Source: a bacterium
GTDB lineage: Bacteria; B130-G9
Direction: 5' to 3'
Assembly: GCA_035527515.1 (NCBI GenBank)
Contig: DATLAJ010000108.1
Location: 1-64,000, forward strand
DNA: 64,000 bases
Part shown: positions 52,965 to 61,238 of the stretch, piece by piece
Layout of the letters: each line of letters opens with the position of its first letter
How positions within the stretch are numbered: position 1 is the first letter of the stretch
Program-made: the position numbers and the translations under genes
Notes under the pieces: model-generated
What the model was told of the DNA's origin: nothing
The model's database searches: none
The model's input: the letters and a program-made list of their open reading frames with translations, nothing else

Positions 52965-54005
52965 ATGTTTCAGTGGCTTTTTTCATTCTTCTCAAACGAT
53001 CTGGCCATCGACCTGGGCACAGCCAACAGCCTCGTTTACATGAAGAATCGGGGCATAGTGCTCAGCGAGCCATCCATCGTGGCGATTCAGCTCGATACCC
53101 ATAAGGTCCTGGCGGTTGGCAAAAAGGCGAGGGAGATGGTTGGCAGAACGCCGGAGAACATACTCGCGATAAGGCCCTTGAGGGACGGCGTTATATCGGA
53201 CTTCGAGGTAACAGAGAAGATGCTTCGGCACTTCATCGGCATGGCGCACGGCGGTGGGGCAATCTCGAGGCCCTTCATCAGGCCCAGGATAATCGTTGCG
53301 GTGCCTTCGGGGATTACCCAGGTTGAGCGCAAGGCCGTCATCGAGTCGGCAACGAAGGCCGGGGCGGCAGAGGTTTATCTGGTTGAGGAGCCGATGGCGG
53401 CGGCCATCGGGGCAGGGCTGCCGATCGAGGAGCCAATAGGCAACATGATAGTCGATATCGGCGGCGGGACGACGGAGGTGGCGGTGATCTCACTCGGCGG
53501 GATGGTGTTCAAGCAGTCGCTTCGACTCGGAGGCGACAAGATGGATGACGACATCCAGCAATATATCAAGAGAAAACACAACCTACTGATCGGGCAGCGG
53601 ATGGCTGAGTATGTGAAGATACAGGTGGGCTCGGCCTATCCGCTTCAGAAGACGCTTTCGGTCGAGATTCAGGGTCGAGACATAATAAGAGGGGTGCCGA
53701 AGCGCATTACGGTTACCGGTGACGAGATACGAGAAGCGCTGAAGGACACGGTAGATTCGATCGTGCATTTGATACGGCAGGCGCTTGAGAAAACGCCTCC
53801 GGAGCTTTCAGGAGACATCGCCGAGCGCGGTCTGACGATTTCAGGGGGCGGCTCACTGCTGAGGAATCTCGATCTACGCTTGAAGGACGAGACAGGGCTG
53901 CCTATCAAGATATCAGAGGACCCGCTCACATCAGTGGCGCTCGGTGCAGGCCGGATGCTGAACAACCCCGACCTTCTGCGCAAGGTGTCGGCGATGTCAA
54001 GATAG
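52965..54005 (+). CDS. mreB: Rod-shape actin homologue MreB
   Basis: Forms membrane-bound filaments that direct lateral cell-wall synthesis. The protein begins MFQWLFSFFSNDLAIDLGTA (N-terminal membrane helix and phosphate-1 loop), then IRPLRDGVISDF, RPRIIVAVPSGITQVERKAV, MIVDIGGGTTEVAVISLGG (phosphate 2) and LTISGGGSLLRNLDLRLKDE (adenosine loop), all typical. The length of 346 is normal. SD GGAGG lies eight bases before the ATG. A TTG three bases upstream is less likely. mreC follows by 17 bases. Confidence 0.97.
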   Translation: MFQWLFSFFSNDLAIDLGTANSLVYMKNRGIVLSEPSIVAIQLDTHKVLAVGKKAREMVGRTPENILAIRPLRDGVISDFEVTEKMLRHFIGMAHGGGAISRPFIRPRIIVAVPSGITQVERKAVIESATKAGAAEVYLVEEPMAAAIGAGLPIEEPIGNMIVDIGGGTTEVAVISLGGMVFKQSLRLGGDKMDDDIQQYIKRKHNLLIGQRMAEYVKIQVGSAYPLQKTLSVEIQGRDIIRGVPKRITVTGDEIREALKDTVDSIVHLIRQALEKTPPELSGDIAERGLTISGGGSLLRNLDLRLKDETGLPIKISEDPLTSVALGAGRMLNNPDLLRKVSAMSR

Positions 54006-54022
54006 CCGACCAGGGACGAGAC

Positions 54023-54877
54023 ATGCCTGCTTTCGCTAGTAAACACGGAACTCTTGTGTTGCTAGTAACCTACATCGCATCGTCAATCTACTTGCTCTCG
54101 TTGGACATTCGCAATCCTGACCGGACGCTCATCGTCGAACGTGCCGTTATGGCCACATTCGCTCCGCTGCAATCCACCTGCGCGACGGTCTGCGAATTCA
54201 TCGGGGATACGTTCCACACATACGTCGATTTCGTCAACACCAATAAACTGAACGCAGAGTTGAAAAGGAAGGTCTCACGGCTTGAGGCCGAGAAGGCCAA
54301 GCTGATGGAAGCCGCCATTCAGAACGAGCGCCTCAGGAAGATCGTCAAGCTCGACGAGTCGAGGCGCTTCGACTCGCTTGTCTGCTCTGTGATAGGTGTT
54401 GATCCGTCCAAGCTCTTCAGCAGCGTGTTCATAGACCGGGGGTCTTCAGACAGCCTTAGTAGGAACACGCCCATCATCACTTACGATGGTGTCGTAGGCA
54501 AGATCGTTAAAGTCTCAAGCCACGTTGCACGTGTTCAGCTCTTGACGGACGCGAGGTCCAGCATAGCGGTGCTGGTGCAGCGGTCGAGGGCGCCGGGGAT
54601 ACTCCAGGGCACCGGCACGAACCTCTGCGAGATGGTCTATATCGACGCGGCGGCAGATATAAGAACGGGCGATACGCTGCTGACCTCGGGATTCGGCGGA
54701 GTTTTCCCACGCGGCCTGAGGGTCGGAAGGGTTCGCTCAGTTGTTAAAAAGAAGGGGGCGCTGACCAAGAGCGCTAAGGTCTCCCCCCTTATCAATGTTC
54801 ACCAGCTGGAGGAAGTTCTCGCACTGGTGGCGGAGCGAAAGAGCGAGCTTGAAAAGATCGAGAGGCAGCAGTGGTAG
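54023..54877 (+). CDS. mreC: Rod-shape determining protein MreC
   Basis: A periplasmic scaffold of the elongasome. The 284 residues have an N-terminal span (GTLVLLVTYIASSIYLLSL), a coiled-coil at about 72-105 (LNAELKRKVSRLEAEKAKLM) and the beta-barrel domains (SVFIDRGSSDSLSRNTPIIT, GVVGKIVKVSSHVARVQLLT, GDTLLTSGFGGVFPRGLRVG). It follows mreB, and its last bases overlap the PBP start by 7 bases. No mreD follows, which usually comes next. Confidence 0.93.
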   Translation: MPAFASKHGTLVLLVTYIASSIYLLSLDIRNPDRTLIVERAVMATFAPLQSTCATVCEFIGDTFHTYVDFVNTNKLNAELKRKVSRLEAEKAKLMEAAIQNERLRKIVKLDESRRFDSLVCSVIGVDPSKLFSSVFIDRGSSDSLSRNTPIITYDGVVGKIVKVSSHVARVQLLTDARSSIAVLVQRSRAPGILQGTGTNLCEMVYIDAAADIRTGDTLLTSGFGGVFPRGLRVGRVRSVVKKKGALTKSAKVSPLINVHQLEEVLALVAERKSELEKIERQQW

Positions 54878-57243
54878 CGAAGCGTGGGTCAGGTAGGGGC
54901 AGAAAGTTGATCAAAACGCTGGCGTGGCTCATCCTAATTATGGTGGTGCTTGGGGCCGTAGCCGGCTTTGCTGTGTATTCAAGACTTGCATCCAACCTCC
55001 CATCTATCGAGATACTCGACGATTTCAGGCCGAGCCTCGCCTCACTGGTCTATGACGGCAAGGGCGACAAAGTGCACGAGTTCTACATTGAGCGACGAAT
55101 ATGGACGCCAATCGAGAGAATCCCCAAACTCATGCAGCAGGCGATCATCGCCGTGGAGGACGCGAGGTTCTACTCACACGGCGGCGTCGATTGGCTCGGC
55201 ATCCTTCGCGCCATGTGGGCGAACCTCCGCAAAAGACGCATCGAACAAGGCGCAAGCACAATCACCCAACAGCTGGCGAGGCGACTCTTCCTAACGCCTG
55301 AAAAAACTTACAAGCGAAAGATAAGGGAGATAATCCTCGCCTGCCAGATCGAGAAGAAGCTGGCCAACAAGCAAAGGATCCTGGAGTACTACCTCAACGA
55401 GATATATTTTGGGTCCGGCGCCTATGGCGTCGCGGCCGCAGCACAGGTGTACTTCGGCAAGCCGCTGCAGGAGCTCTCCATGCCTCAGTTCGCCCTGCTT
55501 GCCGGTCTGCCTCGCGCACCGAGCAGGTATTCACCGCTGAGGAACCCGTCCCTGGCTCAGAGACGACGGAACTTCGCTATCCGGCGAATGGCGGATGTGG
55601 GGCTCATCTCCGAGCAACTCTGCCGCGAGGCGACCGCAACCCCTCTTAATACTGTCGACCCGGACAAATCAATGAAGACGACTTGCGGAGCTTGGTTCTT
55701 CGAGCACATCCGGCGCAGCTGCCTTGAGATATTCAAGGCGCCATCGGAGAAATTAGAAGACGAGAATGAACAGGAAACGGAGACCATGCTTTTTGGGGCT
55801 TCTCCCGCAGACATGGTCTATCGCGATGGCCTGAACATCTATTCGACGATCGATATGAGGCTTCAGTGTGCGGCTGAGAGTGCGCTTGACAGGGGGCTGA
55901 GGGAGGTGGACAAGCGGGAGGGTTTCCGCGGACCCGTTGAGGGCGGCAAGCTCGACGATGAGCTCGACAGGCAGCATATAAGGCCGGGCCTTATCACCCT
56001 GGCCACGGTGACCGGAATAACACCCGAGGCGATTGCCGTCACGTTTGGCAAGGACATTCAGGGAACAATAGAGAAGAGACATTTCAAATGGGCTTTGAAC
56101 AAGACGCACGAGCTTCTTATAGCCACGGGCTCCGTAATTGAGGTCAAGGTGCGAGACAGCTTTCATGCCGATGACGAGGGTCCCGTCCCGCTCAGTCTGG
56201 ACCAGGAACCTCTGGTGGAAGGAGCTTTAGTGGCAATAGACCTCCACACTGGTTATGTGAGGGCGATGGCAGGAGGCCGAAGCTTCAAAACAAGCGAGTT
56301 CAACAGGGCTATCCAGTCTCGCCGGCAGCCGGGTTCGGCCTTCAAACCTGTCATCTACACCACGGCAATAGATTCGGGAATGATCCCAACCGACATAATA
56401 CTCGACGTTCCTGTCTATATGGACGAGGTAGATACAGTCTGGAAGCCGGATAACTACGGCGAGCAAGTCTTCGGCCCAGTTACGCTTCAGACTGCGCTTG
56501 AGAAGTCCAAGAACCTTGCCACGATTAACCTGATCAAGAGGCTAAGCCCCGGGCTCGCTCTTCACTACGCCCGGCTGCTCGGCATCAGATCAGACCTTGA
56601 GCCGGTCCTCTCGTTGGCGCTCGGCTCAATGGGCGTCAGTCTCCTGGAATTGACAAGCCTCTACGGCGTGATTGCGACCGAGGGCAAGCGATTTACACCA
56701 GTTTTCATCAAGGAGATAACCGACCGGTCTGGGCAGCCGCTCTATGGTCAGGAGCCGGATATGGAGCAGGTTCTCAGTCCGCAGACCGCCTACGTTATGA
56801 TCCACATGCTAAAAGGAGTCATCCAGCGCGGCACTGGGATTAGGGCAAAGGAGCTGGGCCACAACCTCGCGGGCAAGACTGGCACAACGAACGATTTCGC
56901 CGATGCGTGGTTCGTTGGTTTCAGCCCCAACCTCGTTGTGGGGACTTGGGTAGGTTTCGACGAGCTAAAGCCAATCGGCAAGGGCGAGACTGGCGCGAGG
57001 GCAGCGCTTCCGATCTGGATTGAATTCATGAAAGATGCGTTGAAAGACGAGCCTGAAGATGACTTCCCCGTGCCTGAAGGCATCGTGTTCAGGACGGTTG
57101 ATTCCAAGACCGGGGAACTCGCCACTGACAAGACAGCCGACGCGATAATCGAGGCGTTCATCAAAGGCGCCGAGCCGCTTGAGCACACGGCATCCACTTC
57201 GCAAAGGGCGCTCCACTTCAGCGAGATCGACGCGGGGCTCTGA
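54871..57243 (+). CDS. Class A penicillin-binding protein (PBP1A type)
   Basis: Bifunctional peptidoglycan synthase. GTG 54871 overlaps the mreC stop, with AGAGG upstream. A cytoplasmic basic tail and one span (WLILIMVVLGAVAGFAVYS) precede the GT51 glycosyltransferase domain: EDARFYSHGGVDWLGI and QGASTITQQLARRLFL. After an OB-like insertion (about 300-430) the transpeptidase follows with S489-x-x-K (GSAFKP), S546-x-N (KSKNLA) and K669TG (GKTGTTNDFADAW). All catalytic residues are present. The length of 790 is normal for PBP1A. Confidence 0.95.
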   Translation: MVAKRGSGRGRKLIKTLAWLILIMVVLGAVAGFAVYSRLASNLPSIEILDDFRPSLASLVYDGKGDKVHEFYIERRIWTPIERIPKLMQQAIIAVEDARFYSHGGVDWLGILRAMWANLRKRRIEQGASTITQQLARRLFLTPEKTYKRKIREIILACQIEKKLANKQRILEYYLNEIYFGSGAYGVAAAAQVYFGKPLQELSMPQFALLAGLPRAPSRYSPLRNPSLAQRRRNFAIRRMADVGLISEQLCREATATPLNTVDPDKSMKTTCGAWFFEHIRRSCLEIFKAPSEKLEDENEQETETMLFGASPADMVYRDGLNIYSTIDMRLQCAAESALDRGLREVDKREGFRGPVEGGKLDDELDRQHIRPGLITLATVTGITPEAIAVTFGKDIQGTIEKRHFKWALNKTHELLIATGSVIEVKVRDSFHADDEGPVPLSLDQEPLVEGALVAIDLHTGYVRAMAGGRSFKTSEFNRAIQSRRQPGSAFKPVIYTTAIDSGMIPTDIILDVPVYMDEVDTVWKPDNYGEQVFGPVTLQTALEKSKNLATINLIKRLSPGLALHYARLLGIRSDLEPVLSLALGSMGVSLLELTSLYGVIATEGKRFTPVFIKEITDRSGQPLYGQEPDMEQVLSPQTAYVMIHMLKGVIQRGTGIRAKELGHNLAGKTGTTNDFADAWFVGFSPNLVVGTWVGFDELKPIGKGETGARAALPIWIEFMKDALKDEPEDDFPVPEGIVFRTVDSKTGELATDKTADAIIEAFIKGAEPLEHTASTSQRALHFSEIDAGL

Positions 57244-57246
57244 TCG

Positions 57247-57534
57247 ATGGCTAAAGGGAGAAAGATCAAAAAAGCGGCCGCTCTTGCCTACGACCACAGG
57301 GGTCCAGAGGCGCCGAGGCTGATTGCGAAGGGCAAAGGAGACCTGGCGGAGAAGATCATAAAGCTTGCCAAGGAACACGACATAGCGATTAAGGAAGATG
57401 CTGACCTGGTCGAGGCGCTGATGCTGCTGGACCTGGAGGAGGCGATTCCAGCCGAGCTCTACAAGGTCGTGGCGGAGATACTCGCCTTCGTGTATTCTCT
57501 CAATCAAAAATGGAAACAGCTCAATCTGGGATAA
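57247..57534 (+). CDS. FlhB C-terminal domain homologue (EscU/YscU family)
   Basis: A 95-residue protein equal to the cytoplasmic part of FlhB/EscU after the autocleavage site: AAALAYDHRGPEAPRLIAKG, GDLAEKIIKLAKEHDIAIKE and EEAIPAELYKVVAEILAFVY. It lacks the FlhB membrane part and the N-P-T-H cleavage motif. Stand-alone copies like YlqH in Bacillus occur near flagellar genes and may help substrate switching. Here it lies 4 bases after the PBP gene and before the corrinoid-protein gene, far from other flagellar genes. Confidence 0.85.
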   Translation: MAKGRKIKKAAALAYDHRGPEAPRLIAKGKGDLAEKIIKLAKEHDIAIKEDADLVEALMLLDLEEAIPAELYKVVAEILAFVYSLNQKWKQLNLG

Positions 57535-57584
57535 ATGTAGGATTGCTCGTTGTGTAGTTTGGCTAGAGTGGAAGGAGATTAAAA

Positions 57585-58220
57585 TTGGACGAGCGTGGCA
57601 TCAAGGATTCTCTTATAGTGGGCGAGCAGGAGCGGCTATGTGAGCTCGTCAGAAGCGCGCTGGAAGATGGCGACTCGGCGAAGGCGATTCTGGACGTGAT
57701 GATCGAGGGTATGGGTGTCATCGGCGACCGTTTTCAGAAGAAAGAGATATTCATCCCAGAGGTCCTGCTAGCGGCAAGGGCGATGACCTCTGCGACGGAG
57801 ATTCTGAAACCCATTCTCGCCGAGTCCGGCAGCAAGCCTCTCGGGACAGTCATAATCGGGACGGTTCTAGGCGATCTGCACGACATAGGTAAGAACATAG
57901 TCGGGATGATGCTCAAGGGGAATGGGTTCGAGGTGATAAACCTGGGCCGGGACGTCGCGCCGGAGAAGTTCGTTGAGACCGCGAAAGAGAGCGGCGCAAA
58001 GGTGATTGGGCTGTCCTCGCTCGTAACGACATCGATGCCGCAGATGAAGCGGACGATAGAGCTTCTGAGGCAGGAAGGTCTGAACGGAAGTGTCGCTGTC
58101 ATGGTGGGCGGCGCCCCGGTAACGCAGGAGTTCGCAGATTCGATCGGCGCAGACGGCTACGCGGACGACGCTCCCGGAGCGGTCCAGAAAGCCAAGGAGT
58201 TCCTACAAATTGAACAATAG
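57585..58220 (+). CDS. Corrinoid (B12-binding) methyltransferase protein
   Basis: Binds a cobalamin and shuttles methyl groups. The 211 residues have the helical cap domain (LVRSALEDGDSAKAILDVMI, GDRFQKKEIFIPEVLLAARA) and the Rossmann B12 domain with D97-x-H99-x-x-G102 (GDLHDIGKNIV), where the His ligates cobalt, then GLSSLVTTSMPQMK and VMVGGAPVTQEFADSIGADG. TTG start with AAGGAG eight bases upstream. It precedes and slightly overlaps a homocysteine S-methyltransferase gene, suggesting a split methionine-synthase-like pair. Confidence 0.92.
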   Translation: MDERGIKDSLIVGEQERLCELVRSALEDGDSAKAILDVMIEGMGVIGDRFQKKEIFIPEVLLAARAMTSATEILKPILAESGSKPLGTVIIGTVLGDLHDIGKNIVGMMLKGNGFEVINLGRDVAPEKFVETAKESGAKVIGLSSLVTTSMPQMKRTIELLRQEGLNGSVAVMVGGAPVTQEFADSIGADGYADDAPGAVQKAKEFLQIEQ

Positions 58221-59121
58221 ACTCTCGGAGCTCCTTGCCAAGAAGACGCTGCTCATCGTTGACGGCGCGATGGGGACGATGCTCCAGAGCGCTGGGCTCG
58301 GCGTCGGAGAGTGCCCCGAGCTTTGGAACATCAATCGCCCAGACAGCATTCGGCAGATCCACGAGGCGTATCTCAACGCTGGCGCGGATGTGATCCTTAC
58401 GAACACTTTTGGCGGCTCCCCAAAAAAACTGTCCATGTTCGGCCTAGCGCATCGGGCAGTGGCGATAAACCGCGCAGGTGCACAGCTTGCGGCGCAGGCT
58501 CGTGAATCTTGTGGCAGATATAAAGCAGCTCTCATTTTCGGCAGCGTCGGACCCACGGGCGAGCTTCTCGAGCCGCTCGGCACAGCAACCCTCGAGGCGA
58601 TGATTGAGCAGTTCGCAGTTCAGATCGAGGCGCTTGTAGAGGGCGGCGTTGACGCGATCATGGTCGAGACGATGATCTCGCCGGAGGAGGCGATTGCCGC
58701 CGCCAGTGCTGGCAAGACCGTCCAAGAGTCGCTCCCAATCGTCATCAACCTCACATACGAGCCCACGCCTCGCGGGCCGCGAACGATGATGGGCACGAGC
58801 CCTGAGCGGTTCATCCAAATGCTCTCGGAGCAAGGCGTGAACGTGGATGGCGTTGGAACTAACTGTGGGACAGGCGCGGATGACATGGTCTCGGTCGTCT
58901 CGGCGCTTAGAGGCTGCACCGACCTGCCGATCGTCGCGTATCCAAACGCTGGGATGCCGAGGATGCAGGACGGCATGGCCGTCTATGACGAGTCGCCGGA
59001 AGCATTCTCCGAGAAAACCGCCAAACTCGCCGATGCGGGCGCGACGATGATCGGCGGCTGCTGCGGGACAACGCCGGAGCACATACAGCACCTATGCAGG
59101 AGGTTGGCCAATGTCCGCTAG
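58210..59121 (+). CDS. Homocysteine S-methyltransferase / MetH-N-type
   Basis: A 303-residue zinc methyltransferase barrel. Motifs: VDGAMGTMLQSAGL, ADVILTNTFGGSPKKL, FGSVGPTGELLEPLG, and the three zinc cysteines Cys219 (GTNCGTG) and Cys284-Cys285 (IGGCCGTTPEHI). The homocysteine module of MetH and similar stand-alone enzymes has exactly this form. With the corrinoid protein just upstream (overlapping starts) it could methylate homocysteine; the folate-binding and reactivation modules of MetH are not in the window. TTG start at 58210. Confidence 0.92.
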   Translation: MNNRLSELLAKKTLLIVDGAMGTMLQSAGLGVGECPELWNINRPDSIRQIHEAYLNAGADVILTNTFGGSPKKLSMFGLAHRAVAINRAGAQLAAQARESCGRYKAALIFGSVGPTGELLEPLGTATLEAMIEQFAVQIEALVEGGVDAIMVETMISPEEAIAAASAGKTVQESLPIVINLTYEPTPRGPRTMMGTSPERFIQMLSEQGVNVDGVGTNCGTGADDMVSVVSALRGCTDLPIVAYPNAGMPRMQDGMAVYDESPEAFSEKTAKLADAGATMIGGCCGTTPEHIQHLCRRLANVR

Positions 59122-59191
59122 ACCAGAAACCGACAACGTCATCGACGTCCCCATCCTCGAACAGCCACTGAGGACACAGTCCGGGGCTTAA
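59111..59191 (+). CDS. Possible 26-residue ORF
   Basis: A small ORF overlaps the 3' end of the homocysteine methyltransferase gene. AGGAGG lies seven bases before its ATG, and it stops two bases before the next gene. The product, MSARPETDNVIDVPILEQPL and six more residues, has no known relative. The SD also encodes two Arg codons of the upstream gene, so it may be chance. Its position suggests coupling rather than a protein function. Confidence 0.3.
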   Translation: MSARPETDNVIDVPILEQPLRTQSGA

Positions 59192-59192
59192 G

Positions 59193-59858
59193 ATGCGCCT
59201 CAATAACCGCTTCGTCCTTGCCACGGCGCCTCGCCTAATAAGCCTGCTGGTCAGGTTACTCGGCCGGACGATAAGATTCTCTACGGTAGGGCTCGAGAAG
59301 ATAGATGACAGATGGCGTCAGAACCTCCCTTCCATCTTCGCTCTGTGGCACCAGCGCCTCCTGATGATGCCACTGGCCTACGGGGGCAACGGCCTTTATG
59401 TCCTGATCAGCAACCACCGAGACGGTGAGCTCATAGCCCGAGCGGTCTCGCACCTGGGCATCCACGCCATTAGGGGCTCAGCGACAAGGGGAGGAATAAC
59501 GGCCTTCAGGCAAATGGCACAGGTTCTGCGCACAGGCAAAGATGTGGCCATAACGCCTGATGGGCCACGGGGACCCAAGTGGAAGGCCCATAAAGGCGCC
59601 ATTGTTCTGGCCAAGCTGGCCAGCGTCCCGATCTTCCCCGTTACTTACGCCTGCTCGAGACAGAAGGAGTTCAATAGCTGGGACAACTTCATTCTTCCCG
59701 CCCCCTTTGGTCGAGGCGCATTTGTATCCGGCGAGCCGATTGAGGTCCCGAAGGATGCGGATGCGCAGACCATAGAATCGCTCAGGCAGCTTCTCCAGAC
59801 AAGATTGATTGAGATAACGAGGCAGGCCGAGGAGCTCGTGCGTGGCAGGGCTTCTTGA
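59193..59858 (+). CDS. DUF374-type acyltransferase, lipid A/phospholipid
   Basis: A 221-residue protein of the DUF374 family, related to lysophospholipid and LPS acyltransferases. Key residues are seen: the acyltransferase H-x4-D/E-like NHRDGELIA, TPDGPRGPKWKAHKGAI, and RGSATRGGITAFRQM. The hydrophobic N-terminus (FVLATAPRLISLLVRLLG) would bind the membrane. It is followed by waaA and lpxK on the same strand, so it probably acts in lipid A or LPS assembly. Confidence 0.87.
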   Translation: MRLNNRFVLATAPRLISLLVRLLGRTIRFSTVGLEKIDDRWRQNLPSIFALWHQRLLMMPLAYGGNGLYVLISNHRDGELIARAVSHLGIHAIRGSATRGGITAFRQMAQVLRTGKDVAITPDGPRGPKWKAHKGAIVLAKLASVPIFPVTYACSRQKEFNSWDNFILPAPFGRGAFVSGEPIEVPKDADAQTIESLRQLLQTRLIEITRQAEELVRGRAS

Positions 59859-59924
59859 CAACCTCTGTGCCCCACGGGAGCACGTGAGCCTGGTGGATGT
59901 CTGCCAGCATACGGATGACGCAGC

Positions 59925-61238
59925 GTGATCTTCATCTACAACCTTCTTCTCCATACTGCCCTCATTGTTCTCTCGCCAATTGCCGTTCCCATTCTGCTCT
60001 GGTCGCACAAACACAGGGCAAACCTGTGGGAGCGGCTCGGCCTCATCAGGCGCCAAGCAAGGGCAGCGCTTGCGAGCCTCAGCCAGAGGCCGATCTTGGT
60101 CCATGCCGTCTCGGTCGGCGAGGTTGGCGTGGCGCTAGAGATCATCCAGCACCTCAAGAAACTCGGTCTGCCAATAGTTCTCTCGACAATCACGACAACT
60201 GGGCAAGCATTTGCCCAGGAACGGCTGGCAGACGATGTCATCACGCTCTATCTGCCCCTCGACCTGCCATTCTTGATGAGGCGCTTCCTGCGGCGGACAA
60301 ACCCACGCTCCGCGATAATCGTGGAGACGGAGCTCTGGCCGAACTTCATCAATGAGGCTAGCAAGAGCGGCATACCGGTCGCGCTGGTCAACGGGCGCAT
60401 CTCGGACAAGTCTCTTGGCCGCTACTGGCGAACACGACTGTTATGGCGACGTATCCTTCCCAAACTGACCGCGGTCTTGGTCCAGTCGGAGCAGGACAAA
60501 AGAAGGTTCGCCAGCATCGGCGCCCCGGAGCGCAATCTGGAGGTCGTCGGGACGGTGAAGTTCGACGTATCCCCGCGAGAGCTCACCGCCTCAAAGAGAC
60601 AGCACGCTGCGAGATCGTTCGGCCTAGACGGATCGAGGACGGTGATCGTGGCCGGCAGCACGCACCCCGGGGAGGATGAGGTGGTCCTCGAGACCTTCGC
60701 GTCACTGAAACGAGAACGTCCCGAACTTGCGATGATCATCGCCCCAAGACACGTCGAGCGAGGGCCCGAGGTCGGTCAACTAGCCGCTCAAAACGGCCTG
60801 TCTTACGTCCTGAGAAGCAAGCAGGGCACATCTTATTCGGGCGACTTCGACGTTCTCGTCCTCGACACTATCGGAGAGCTGGCGCGGGCCTACCAGACCG
60901 CCGCGGTAGCCTTCGTCGGGAAAAGCCTCAGTAACAAGTTTCGAGGCGGGCACAATCCGATCGAGCCGGCGGCCTGCGGCGTCCCGACCGTATTTGGGCC
61001 CAACATGCAGAACTTCCGGCACATCGCCGCAACGTTGGTTTCCAGCGGGGCCGCGATTCAGATTGATAACTCAGATCAACTGCTGGGAGTGATCTCCGAG
61101 GTGCTGAAATCTCCCGAAAAGCGGGAGCAGATGGCGAAGGCCGCAATAAAGGTCATCCAGGCCAACCGAGGCGCGACGGAGAGGACCGTGGCTATTCTTG
61201 AGCGTTCGGGCTTCTTCAGAGAGGATAGGCTCCAGTGA
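59925..61238 (+). CDS. waaA: Kdo transferase
   Basis: Adds Kdo residues to lipid IV-A at the inner membrane. The 437 residues have an N-terminal membrane helix (NLLLHTALIVLSPIAVPILL), the GT30 motif HAVSVGEVGVA (Glu66 matches the catalytic base), LSTITTTGQAFAQ, the Kdo-binding VETELWPNFINEA, and the CMP-Kdo domain with AGSTHPGEDEVVLET, NKFRGGHNPIEPAACGVPTV. GTG start. The last 4 bases overlap the start of lpxK (GTGA). Confidence 0.94.
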   Translation: MIFIYNLLLHTALIVLSPIAVPILLWSHKHRANLWERLGLIRRQARAALASLSQRPILVHAVSVGEVGVALEIIQHLKKLGLPIVLSTITTTGQAFAQERLADDVITLYLPLDLPFLMRRFLRRTNPRSAIIVETELWPNFINEASKSGIPVALVNGRISDKSLGRYWRTRLLWRRILPKLTAVLVQSEQDKRRFASIGAPERNLEVVGTVKFDVSPRELTASKRQHAARSFGLDGSRTVIVAGSTHPGEDEVVLETFASLKRERPELAMIIAPRHVERGPEVGQLAAQNGLSYVLRSKQGTSYSGDFDVLVLDTIGELARAYQTAAVAFVGKSLSNKFRGGHNPIEPAACGVPTVFGPNMQNFRHIAATLVSSGAAIQIDNSDQLLGVISEVLKSPEKREQMAKAAIKVIQANRGATERTVAILERSGFFREDRLQ

